DNA of 64,000 nucleotides, from assembly GCF_000327385.1 (NCBI RefSeq), contig NW_008711185.1, positions 330,027 to 394,026 of the forward strand, given 5' to 3'. Source of the stretch: Lottia gigantea (lineage: Eukaryota > Mollusca > Gastropoda > Lottiidae). The notes under the pieces are model-generated. The model searched no databases. It saw only the letters and a list, made by a program, of their open reading frames with translations, and had not been told where the DNA came from. Below are positions 46,401 through 54,800 of the stretch, one piece after another. Position 1 is the stretch's first letter, and each line of letters opens with the position of its first letter. The translations under genes and the position numbers were made by a program.

Positions 46401-48939
46401 TTCTGAGACTTTGGTATTATTTTCCTTTCGGCTTTATCACTATGAACATAATTTGAAGCCTGCTTTGTGATAATGATGCTTAATAAATGGTAATATTTCA
46501 GATGGACACCAATCAGTCAAAGATGAACCTATAACAGATGATGAAGGTGAAAGAGAAACAGTTAAGAGACCAATAGATGATGATTCTAATTCCTCATTAG
46601 AAAGTCCTGAAGGCAAATTTTCTCGACCAGAACAACTGTCCTACCAATGTACCTCTTGTTCCTATACAACTGACAAAATCTCCAGTCTCAACCGTCATCG
46701 TAGAATCCACAACCGACCTGCCCATAGAACTCCATCTCCTAAACCAATACCAGTAGCTACTTCCTCTGCTGAAACTTATTGTAAAGAATGTAATATACAG
46801 TTCAGCTCCATGAACACTTTTAAAGCTCATAAAGAGTTTTATTGTTCCCAGAGATGTTCTCGAGTGAAAAATCTGGAAGTAAGAACTGAAAGACTTTCAG
46901 GTGATTCCTCTCCCGCTTCAGTTTCTCCAAAACTGTTGTCACCAAACAGAATGAGGAATCTTTCTCCAAGAAATCATCATCTAATATCTCCACAGAGCTA
47001 TAAAAGTAATGGTTCTCTCCATGGTGAATCAATCATGTATACACCAGTGGTTGATGCTGATGGTAAGCCTAGCATGGTACCAACAGTTCTTCTTCAACCA
47101 CTTTTAAAAATTCCTCCTCAACCAGAAGTTCTATCTCCAAAAGTCAAGCCAGCACATCAGCAAGAGACAAAAAGGTCTGATTCTCCAAAATGTCATCCAG
47201 AAGAAGATCAACCATTAGATCTATCCACTTCCAAACCACCATCATCCAGCAGCCTTCCAGAACAAAGTCCAGAACCCAAGAGAATAAAGTCAGAGAGATC
47301 CTCACCTTGCAGTAGTTCAAAATCAAGTTCTTCACCAAAAACACCTAACCATCTTTTGCCTGGTTTAGCTGCAAATCCATTCTTAGCACAAATGATGCCA
47401 AACTTCTTTCCCTTTGCTTTGAATGCTGCTGGAATAGGTGGCTCAGCTCTCTCTGTACCTGGTGTTAGTAGATGTGTGGAATGTAACATTGTTTTTTACA
47501 AACATGAAAACTTTCTAATCCACAAACAGCATTATTGTTCTGGCAAGAAAGTCTCACAAACTTCTCCAGTTCTTCCAGAGGCTAAACCTGATTCAAAATC
47601 ACCTGAACAAGTAGAGTCTAAACCATCCACGAGTTCCGACTCAGAAAAAAGAAACAATCCCATCAGTGAAATTGCTTACAGATTTTTCTGTATACCTTGT
47701 AAGATCAAATTCAGTTCTGCCAGTACACTGAAAGCGCATAAGGAATTTTATTGTCCTCATGGCAAAGATTGTGATCTAGTGCCAGAGATCCAATCTCCAC
47801 CAGCTGACATAATTATAAAACCAGAGATGGATTCTGGAGCTGAAGATGAGGAAGTTGATTTGAGGTGTTCACAATGTGAGAACAAATTTCGATCATTGCG
47901 ACTCTTAAAACTTCACATTTGCTCCTCAGATAAACACAAAGTGGCATTCTTGCGATGTGCTCATTGTGATTATGTAACACAAACTGAATCCAGAATGGCA
48001 GATCACATGAAAGTTCATGTTCCAACTCGGTCCTTCAGGTGCACAATTTGTGGGTATCGTGGAAACACCATTCGTGGAATGAGGATGCATGGCAAAACCC
48101 ATATAGACAATGGTGAGGAATTCACAGATGATAATATGGTGGAATACAGGGAACCTCCTTTGGTGCCAATAGAATCAAATGGACATGGTATTCCATCACC
48201 TTTGGATATGGAAACTGAACTGTTGCGAATAAAAAATGAGCCGTATAAACGAAGACGTTCAAGAAAATCATTTGAAAAAAGTGAAAATATGGGATTACAA
48301 GTCCAACAGTGTTCTATTTGTGGTGATACCTTCGCTAACTCAAACTATTTAAGTATTCACATGAAATCACATAGTGCTATGACTTCTTCAAGAACAAAAC
48401 TTCAATGTGATCAATGTGATTTTATTGGAAAAAGTGTCAAAGACTTGGTGTGTCATCAGAGTGTCCATGATGTCACAAATGACAGTGGCCAAGAAAATAC
48501 TGACCCAAATTCTAGCCCTTCCCCAATCTCATCACCAAAGCAAATAATTATTAAGGAAGAAAAACTGGATAGAGATTATGATGTGGCTGAAAAGCGACCC
48601 CCTTCAGTAGACATCAAACCAATCATTGGACAAAATCATCCAAATAGTAGACCTGCTTCAGAATCTCCCAAAAGTAGATCTTTAGTGAAATCTCCACATG
48701 AAGCTGGAGTTCAGATTAGAAATTCAGTGAATGGACTACCTTATCTTGTCATTCCAAATCCTAATTCCCTGTCTCCTAATTTAATACCAACTCCACCAAT
48801 ACCCTTACCCCCATCATCAGATAAATATTGTCATAGCTGTGATATCAGTTTTACCTATCAGGCATCTTTTATAGCTCATAAAAAATATTATTGTACTGCC
48901 AAACCAGTGGAAACTCACAGTTCAACAGCTACTGCTTGA
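25448..48939 (+). CDS. Friend of GATA (FOG/ZFPM/u-shaped) transcription cofactor, seven exons
   Basis: A nuclear cofactor that binds the N-terminal finger of GATA factors and recruits repressor complexes. My model joins exons 25448-25487, 35534-35605, 44193-44614, 44955-45075, 45471-45683, 45983-46120 and 46502-48939. All have GT/AG ends and matching phases, giving 1147 codons, close to u-shaped and FOG2. Residues 1-13 are MSRRKQSNPKPLK, the family's NuRD-binding start. Residues ~119-246 form a PR/SET-like domain (GIPLPKGSSLGPFQGE at 147-162). Fingers: C2HC at C295, C429, C660, C732 and C1112; C2H2 at C385, C791, C821, C849, C939 and C971 (first Cys given). The CtBP motif PLDLS is at 573-577. 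Five psi-K-x-E SUMO-type sites are at K342, K598, K775, K913 and K1020. The last finger ends FIAHKKYYC, as in vertebrate FOGs. The gene looks intact. A PRDM protein is excluded by the MSRRKQ start and finger types. Confidence 0.93.
25840..26580 (+). repeat. Two adjacent tandem arrays, ~130-bp then ~50-bp units
   Basis: ATCCTGTTTGTCTTGTTT recurs near 25,931, 26,061, 26,193 and 26,313, giving a ~130-bp unit with TAGCTAAGCATCATA and AATACCGA. From 26,340 to 26,560 a shorter unit of ~50 bp follows (AAGCGGTCTATGTCTATCAA, with ACCAATACCCTG), four copies. Both share the AAGGTCTATCAATATCA phrase, so the second appears to have grown out of the first. They start 350 bp after FOG exon 1. Confidence 0.8.
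27690..28200 (+). repeat. Degenerate ~35-bp tandem repeat
   Basis: Variants of AAATTGTGACATTCATTATACAAA recur about a dozen times between 27,690 and 28,200, with strong divergence between copies. Confidence 0.7.
28370..28545 (-). repeat. Partial CACTGATAGCAT-family MITE
   Basis: CCACAGACATCTGA, TGGAATGGTACAAATAGATGC and CATCAGTGTC match the right half of the complete copy at 53,778-54,076, and the segment ends in AAACCCTTTAAA. The left half is not recognisable or is too diverged. Confidence 0.5.
30050..31110 (+). repeat. Pyrimidine-rich tandem array (~34-bp unit)
   Basis: The phrase TTCCTCTTCTTCAGTATTCTCC with ATTACGTA recurs over a kilobase with many variants. The plus strand is almost purine-free in long stretches. 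Two overlapping frames of 233 and 116 codons arise from the repeat itself and are not genes. Confidence 0.85.
31122..31378 (+). mobile_element. tRNA-derived SINE with intact target duplication
   Basis: The head GAGCCGCGGTGGCTCAGTAG contains a tRNA-type A box (TGGCTCAGTAGG at 31,134). The B box (around 31,170) is degenerate. The body carries GGCTGTGCACGTTAAAAATC and ends in a CATT-rich tail. The 13-bp direct repeat TCATGTTCAAGTC flanks it at 31,109-31,121 and 31,379-31,391 without a mismatch, showing target-primed insertion that is fairly recent. It is about 257 bp long. Related fragments occur at 8,195, 9,600, 37,640 and 38,800. It would need the reverse transcriptase of a LINE elsewhere. Confidence 0.85.
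32065..32456. promoter_or_regulatory. GATA-site cluster in FOG intron 1 (ten WGATAR)
   Basis: WGATAR motifs start near 32,065, 32,085, 32,141, 32,154, 32,170, 32,302, 32,312, 32,365, 32,410 and 32,451, with extra CGATAA at 32,131 and 32,228. Ten in 392 bp compares with one or two expected. The local sequence is also less AT-rich than the flanks. A candidate GATA-bound enhancer, by inference. Confidence 0.5.
34184..34422. promoter_or_regulatory. GATA-site cluster in FOG intron 1 (seven WGATAR)
   Basis: Sites start near 34,184, 34,189, 34,274, 34,284, 34,346, 34,363 and 34,417, so seven lie in 239 bp. The cluster lies about 1.1 kb before exon 2. A candidate enhancer, by inference. Confidence 0.42.
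34515..34625 (+). repeat. Left half of a CACTGATAGCAT-family MITE
   Basis: AAAAGGATTGTATAAGAGG followed by TTGTACCATTCCAATTTTTC matches the left end of the copy at 53,778. The right terminal repeat is missing. Confidence 0.5.
35100..35340 (-). repeat. CACTGATAGCAT-family MITE, right part
   Basis: GTGACATCATCAAACACTTAG, GGAACCACAAACATCTGATT and GCTATCAGTGTCCCTG match the right half of the copy at 53,778-54,076, ending near CTATCCCTTT. It stops about 200 bp before FOG exon 2. Confidence 0.6.
35534..35605 (+). CDS. FOG exon 2
   Basis: 72 bp, phase 1 to phase 1, coding for an acidic, Asn/Glu-rich linker (VPAECPTVSQSNDNNTEE and onward). A second acceptor (CCTGCAG) lies nine bases further in, also in frame, so a form three residues shorter is possible. 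The donor is GAAG|GTAACC. Confidence 0.75.
35982..36190 (+). repeat. AAAGGGACA inverted-repeat family copy
   Basis: TTAAAGGGACAGATGTAGCA at the left, TTTTAGTCTTGAATATATGT inside, and an inverted, diverged end (ACATGTGCCTTTAA) at the right. The family is shared with 18,868 and 61,106. Confidence 0.55.
37640..37760 (-). repeat. SINE fragment, reverse orientation
   Basis: The complement of CTTTAATGTGCACAGTCTGT aligns with GGCTGTGCACGTTAAAAATC of the SINE at 31,122, with neighbouring agreement around ACAAT. It is short and old. Confidence 0.4.
38800..39000 (+). repeat. Diverged SINE copy
   Basis: AGTAGCTGAGTGAGTTTAGA, GATGGGACAATAAATTGAGG, GCTGGCTGTGCACATTTAAG and CATTGCCTGGCTTCA align in order with the SINE at 31,122. 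Many substitutions show that it is much older than that copy. Confidence 0.7.
39519..39800. promoter_or_regulatory. Densest GATA-site cluster, FOG intron 2 (ten WGATAR in 282 bp)
   Basis: WGATAR motifs start near 39,519, 39,540, 39,553, 39,587, 39,611, 39,644, 39,705, 39,760, 39,777 and 39,795, on both strands, with extra GGATAA and CGATAA. About one would be expected by chance. There is no tandem repeat structure that would explain it. A candidate enhancer or silencer bound by GATA factors, by inference. Confidence 0.5.
40760..41380 (+). repeat. AAAGATATTCATG tandem array
   Basis: Units of about 20-26 bp built on AAAGATATTCATG plus CACATCTC, TATATCTTT or CACATCCC are repeated some 25 times and decay towards the right. 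The frames it opens are repeat artefacts. Confidence 0.85.
44193..44614 (+). CDS. FOG exon 3: acidic/basic linker and first part of PR domain
   Basis: Acceptor TTGCAG|GATC, donor ACAG|GTAGGT, phase 1 to 0. It codes residues 38-178. A charged segment with a basic KAKRIK cluster comes first, then the PR-like strand with GIPLPKGSSLGPFQGE. An internal ATG at 44,225 opens the frame but is not the start, because the splice-consistent frame continues upstream to the MSRRKQ exon. Confidence 0.88.
44955..45075 (+). CDS. FOG exon 4: middle of PR domain
   Basis: 121 bp, acceptor TTTTGTAG, donor AGATG|GTACGT, phase 0 to 1. It codes residues 179-218, with SGAWLTLLRQSTDSS resembling the W-x-x-x-x-R segment of PR domains. 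It is too short to appear as a long open frame. Confidence 0.85.
45471..45683 (+). CDS. FOG exon 5: end of PR domain and linker
   Basis: Acceptor TTTTTTTCAG, donor CATG|GTAAAT, phase 1 to 1. It codes GGRIWCQVESDLDIGSELIA, the usual PR/SET ending with a G-x-E-L motif, followed by an acidic and Ser/Thr/Pro-rich linker. Confidence 0.87.
45983..46120 (+). CDS. FOG exon 6: first C2HC finger
   Basis: Acceptor TTCTTTCAG, donor AGAAG|GTACAA, phase 1 to 1. It codes CPFCGVRFSSPRTLQGHISF then YC, a C-x2-C-x12-H-x4-C finger of the type by which FOG proteins bind GATA factors. Confidence 0.9.
46502..48939 (+). CDS. FOG exon 7: ten fingers, CtBP motif, stop
   Basis: Acceptor ATTTCAG|ATGG, phase 1, ending with TGA at 48,937. 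It codes residues 336-1147, with fingers 2-11, the PLDLS motif at DNA 47,212-47,226, Ser/Pro-rich linkers and four of the five psi-K-x-E sites beyond the first. A gene finder would likely start it at the internal ATG 46,810, but the reading frame is open back to 46,502 and contains fingers 2 and the beginning of 3. Confidence 0.92.
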
Positions 48940-51810
48940 TCCCTTTGTGGCTTAGGGTTCAATATCTGATTTCAGAATAGGTCAAAATATTAGCCTAGGA
49001 CTTTCAGCCATAGCCCTGTTTCCATTGTCAGTAATGCAATTCAATTGAACAATTATTTTATGTGTATTAGGGACACTGATAGCATAAATTTGCACTAATC
49101 GTAAAATATGCTTTAATTTATTACATAAAGCCTCTCGTAATTAGTGCATTGTCAAACACTTAGTTCCAGTGGTATTTCAGGAACCACAGACATCTGATTA
49201 CAAATTGAAATAGTGCAAATTGATGCTATCAGTTTTCTGAATACAAAACTGAAGCACATTAATAAATCTTCTACATGTAAAAATCAAAGAATAGGTAGAT
49301 TAACAGTTCCTGCAAGATTTTCTATTGTTGCCCTCATTACTAGCAAAATTGAGAGCAGAAACATAGAAAGTTAATTATATACCAACTTCGAAATGTCACA
49401 GAGTCCCTTTTTACAACATACATGTACTTAATGCAGATTCTGTAGTGGTTAGATAACACTTTTCAAGTTCTCTAATCTGAGAGACAGTTCTTTGGTCATT
49501 TGATTAAAATTGTTGGTCTATCATTGACAATTTTACTGTTTGTTAAGATGTAGTATCTCGTTTAAAAGACTAAATACTCTATGAAAATATCTCTTGTAGT
49601 CTAAGTTATTATGAGCAGAAGATGTGATGTATTGTATGGGGCATTTACTCTTGCTAATTCCAAATTTGCTGTGGATTTTTTATTACCTTGATGACGATGA
49701 AATAAGATACCATTAACTGAAAAATAAGGAGAGCAGTGTGTTGAAAGGAAATTTCTGTGACATAAATTAGTATTAATCATTCCAGAAATGCCAAAATATA
49801 AGGAATAAATTAAATTGTGCCATGATGGAGTTTATGATAGTGCCATATATATATGATATGTATTATGTTTGTTGTGTTGAATATGATCATGTGTATATCT
49901 TGTTTTGTCTTGTGTGTAAATCAACTAAAAAACTTATGTGAATTTTTTTATCAGAATCGTCTCATATGAATCTCAAGAGACAATCAGATTGAAATTTTAA
50001 TATATTTTCTGAGGATAATGCAACTTGCCATCTGTAATCTGCTTTCTATGAACTTCTTCACTCTTAAGTAATCAACCAATCAGATTCTGACTCATATAAA
50101 GTGAAACAATTACTTGTATTCTTATCCAACATGATTGTCCAGCATAAATGTGGACAATTGCAAATACATTCTTTTGTTGGATCATGGATGGCCTGTGCAG
50201 ATAAAACGCAAAATGAAGCATGAAATTGCTCTGGTCATCTGGCTGCATGAAAATTGTCCTCCCAAAATTTTTTTTCCAACTGTAGTCTTTAGTAAATGGA
50301 CTGGAAATAAGTGAACTCCAGACAATTATTGGGGCCCCATGCCATTTGTCTACAGCCACATCTTTCTGACATCTTCTGGAACTGTATATGATAAGACAGC
50401 TTAATTTTCTACTGTCCTTTATTCAGATCTTAATAAATAACATAATACTAACAACATCGTTATAACAAAAATAAGTTATAAATAACAAAGCTGTTATAAA
50501 TAAAACAATATGGACGGAAAAAAATGCATTGAAATGCAGGAATGCTTGAAGTCTTTGATGAAACCAAATTGAAATCATGATTTATGAAGAATAAAATTAG
50601 AAGTCATTTAATTTTAATGAAATACTGAAAATCTTCAACTTCAACCCACATTGTGAAGCAAAATTAAAAAATGAAGATATTTATAAAAAGAAAAATTGAA
50701 AACAGAAAATTGGTGTAAAATTGTAAGCGTTGATGTATAATACTTGAAACTAAAATACTTATCACTTTTTCTCAATTTTTATTAGTTTTAACTCAATAGA
50801 TCTGTCTAGGCCAAAATTGATTGAGAAAAAAAACTAAATAGCACTAATAATAAATAAAATACTAAATATCGCCATTAATTTAAAGGCTGTTAAATATATT
50901 AGAACCCAGAGACGTGTGCTTCTCAACCTTCATGATCCACCTCTCCACCTGAGAAACAAGTGCAGTTGTCAAAACCCTTCGCTCAGAACCTTGCTAATGG
51001 TGTTCTTGAACATACTAGCTATCTAGTATTAGCTTCGATAATTTCAGGCTAAGATCACTGTGTTCAGACTGCCCAGGATTTTGTTGTCAAGATATCTGCT
51101 AAAGCCCTAAATGCAAGAGACACAAGATGACAAACAGAGTTTTGTGCATGTACACTCAAAATAGATTGTTTTCGAGGATTCAAAGGAAAATGAACTGGTG
51201 AGGTTCAGCTGATGAGTCCCCCCTTTGAATATAATTCACCCCAAATTCCCCCTCTTTGCTAATTTCATACCCCAGAAATTTAATTTCACCCCCGGGACTT
51301 CATATGGACTATAATTAAGGTAATTAAGGTAATTCCTAATAAGGAAAAGGAATTATTAGGAAAAGAAATGATAGATACCATACCATACAATTTGAATTTC
51401 TAAGCTGATACTGCACAATTTCAGCTATGCGCATCACTAAACAGAATGAAAGCATGATGTAAGGCTTATGTACAATTACATGACAACAAACAACTGTTAA
51501 CTACAGTTTTCAGTATTCAGTCTAATATCAACATTTTCAACTGTACGAATTAACTAGAGAATTTCATTCATAACTTTCATATCTATCACAAGCAAATCAG
51601 ACGTCTGAAAAGTGATACACACAGCCAAAAGTGAACTCTTCCAGCTTATAAAGCAAACACGATATTATCTCTATATAGAAGAATTCACAATTGCATACAT
51701 CAGCATACAGTAGGAGAATTAAATGAAATTGAGATACTATTCCAAATGAGTTTCATAAATAGAGGTATTTTGAGTCATAGTCTTTCTTTAACTCATACAA
51801 TAGTGTCAAA
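48940..51810. other. 3' flanks of two convergent genes
   Basis: The FOG stop and the stop of the minus-strand gene are 2.9 kb apart, tail to tail. A possible FOG polyadenylation signal AATAAA lies at 49,804. A MITE copy lies at about 49,058-49,270, within the probable FOG 3' untranslated region. A 95-codon minus-strand frame at 50,072-50,359 has no recognisable motif. The rest shows nothing definite. Confidence 0.5.
49058..49270. repeat. CACTGATAGCAT-family MITE in the FOG 3' region
   Basis: GGACACTGATAGCATAAATT on the left is matched by the inverted AAATTGATGCTATCAG on the right, with GGAACCACAGACATCTGATT inside. A transcript through it could fold into a hairpin. Confidence 0.7.
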
Positions 51811-51893
51811 TTAAAAAGTTGTAAGTCTATGAATTGTTTCTCTGTCTGCAGTCTTTAATTTCTTAATTTCAGAATTCATCATCTCTTTGCAAT
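51811..51893 (-). CDS. Minus gene, last exon
   Basis: Acceptor TTTCAG|ATTGC, phase 1. It codes DCKEMMNSEIKKLKTAD and onward to TTF, then TAA. The lysine-rich helical tail contains no known motif. Confidence 0.7.
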
Positions 51894-54800
51894 CTGAAAT
51901 CAAGGAACAAATGATAACAAGTTACTGTACTGGAATTCATTGAGCACTAAAATGTTTTAATTAGTAAAAAGAATACTGAGAAAATAGGTCGTCTTTCTTC
52001 ATTATTCCAGTCAACCAATTGGCTACCAAGAGTCTTTACAAAGGACCAGCTGCACAAAGAAAGATTTGGGTCTTGAATCTATGTAAATGGTCTTCAGACG
52101 TACATTATTCCTTCAAAAATACCTCAAACTAGGAATCAGTCTCAAGAAAAGACAAGTCATCATTTTAACTTTCAAACGCTGATAATTCTGGATTTGAAGG
52201 CCCAAATTTTGGCAGAGAGCTATGAACGCTATTACTTATTAGGTAATTACTAAGGCAAGATTGGTCAAAAAATGGTGTTTATTAACAATTTATTGGAAGT
52301 GAGAGTTGGACATACAATAGCTCTTGATGTAAACTCACCTAAATTCATAGATTTTTTCATCTTGAGTAAAAAGTCTGTGAAAGTTGATGTCAAGTTAGAT
52401 TCATCCTGGAATGAGGAAAGCAAATGGTGCATTCATGCGATTTGAACAAGGACATGGTACAATGCAAATACAACAGATCAGTATATACCAGTGCCTCAGC
52501 ATCTCTAATCCTGAAGTAATACATACATCATCAGCTATCCACTCCAGCTATCCAATTCTGAATGATTTGATGATCCACCCCAACCTGAGTCATTGGCATC
52601 CTTGGTTGCCGCTCTCCTATTACCTCAAATCCCAAACATGCTTCATTCATTGTCTTGACTCCTGCTATCCCATCCGAATCTTCAAAATCTTCTGTTGCCC
52701 CTTTCCCATTATCTCATCATTTTCACTAATGTCATCCCAACTTAACTCATCGGCATCCTCAGTTACTCTTCTCCTATTATCTCTTATCCCAAAATAATAC
52801 ATACCTCATCATCTTCACTCCAGCTATCCCAATCTGAATCTTCAGCCTGATCTGATGCTCCTCCACCTTTATCTTTGGTGTCTATCGATACACTCAATGT
52901 CCGTCTTTTACCAAAACTGGTATTTAAGCTTAAACACTCTGTATACATTGCATTTGCATCAAAATCTAATCAACAGAAAAAAGCAATATGAAAGTAAATG
53001 TAGTTAAATAAAAGATAGCTTGCCATGTAAGACAACACTGTTATCAAGATTGTTGTTTATTTTACTATCAATCATGGTTGAAAATAGCCTGCCAGACATG
53101 ACAACATAGGCCCACCGGCAACAAGAATGATAAAAATAAGAAAACCATTCCAAGAAAATTTCAATATCATGTTAAAAGATTGTTGTAAGTTCAGAATCAA
53201 TTATGATTCTTTTGGCTAATTTAGTTGACCCAACACCAAAGTAGACCTTACCAAAGAGAAAAAGAAGAGACATATATTGGCCAAGTTAATTGCAATTACC
53301 TATCAAACTTCTCTCTTTGCCCATTTCCTTCAGTCATTAACCCTTTAAACATTGGCTGCTACTCTACTGACTATTTAATCATGATAAGCAGCCGTCACCA
53401 ATGATGCCACAAAATCTAATGCTTTAAGTACTGTAACTAGAGGTTCATGGCATAAGAATGTAAATCACACTCAATGTTTAAATGGAAAACAAAAACAATG
53501 CAGAATGTTCCATTTTATTTCTTACCAGAGAAATCATTATTTTCAATTTCTAAACAAGAAATATGACCTTGATATAAAGTTGGTAAAAATTTATCATAAC
53601 CATTTAATCCTGTACTTTCATATCTAGGTGATATATCACCAGTATAATTCCTTCCCTGAAAATAATAGCAGACACATTTATCTAAGGGAAACAACTCCAT
53701 TAATGTATGTAAGTTATGTAAATCATTAAGTTATCAAGTCTACCATTGCAAGCAATATAAGACAATATGATGTATTCAAAGGATTGTAAAATGGTTTTCA
53801 AAAATTTGTATGTATATCGTAGACACTGATAGCATTAATTTGCACCATTCCAATTTTTAATTTTCCTTCAATTCCACAATAAGGAAGTGTTCGACCACAT
53901 CACTAATCGAAAATATGTTTTATCAGGGAAGGCCCTGCATGATATTAGTGACATCATCAAACACATAGTTTTTGTTGGAATTGCAAGAACCACACATCTG
54001 ATTGAAGATTGAAACAGTGCAAATATTGCTATCAGATACACATAAAAATTTTTAAAAATATGTTTACAATCCTTTTAAGGAAAGAGTTGTCTACTAGCTT
54101 TATAATATCAAGGTACTATAGACATTCTTCCTGAAAGTTATTTGCAATTATGAAAGCATTTTCAATGCCAAGCTATTACAGCTTGACATTATGCAGATGT
54201 TATGAAAGAGATAACAATCCAAATCACCGGGGTACATGGTGAAATGTTGCAAGAAAGATTAATTGCATAGAGAAATTTCTCTTGAATAAATTTTTTTTAC
54301 ATCAAACCATTAACCAATGTTTTAAATATAACTCACTATCAATTTTCTACTATTATTAGGTATGATTACTGAGTAGTGTTCTTTAATCATATCATTAAAC
54401 TGAGTAGTTTTAAATAAAACTCACTATCAGTTTTCTACTATTATTAGGTATGATTACTGAGTAGTGTTCTTTAATCAAATTATTAAACTGAGTAGTTTTA
54501 AATAAAACTCACTATCAATTTTCTACTATTATTAGGTATGATTACTGAGTAGTGTTCTTTAATCAAATTATTAAACTGAGTAGTTTTAAATAAAACTCAC
54601 TATCTATTTTCTACCATTATTAGGTATGATTACTGAGTAGTGTTCTTTAATCATATAATTAAACTGAGTAGTTTTAAATACAACTCACTATCTATTTTCT
54701 ACTATTATTAGGTATGATTACTGAGTAGTGTTCTTTAATCATATAATTAAACTGAGTAGTTTTAAATACAACTCACTATCAATTTTCTACTATTATTAGG

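Noticed and set aside
50072-50359. 95-codon minus-strand frame between the convergent genes
   Set aside because: It lies in the probable 3' untranslated regions, with no motif and no splice signals that join it to the minus-strand gene.
52411-52797. Open frame of 128 codons on the plus strand
   Set aside because: It is antisense to copies of the minus-strand exon end, so the frame is a reflection of that repeat.
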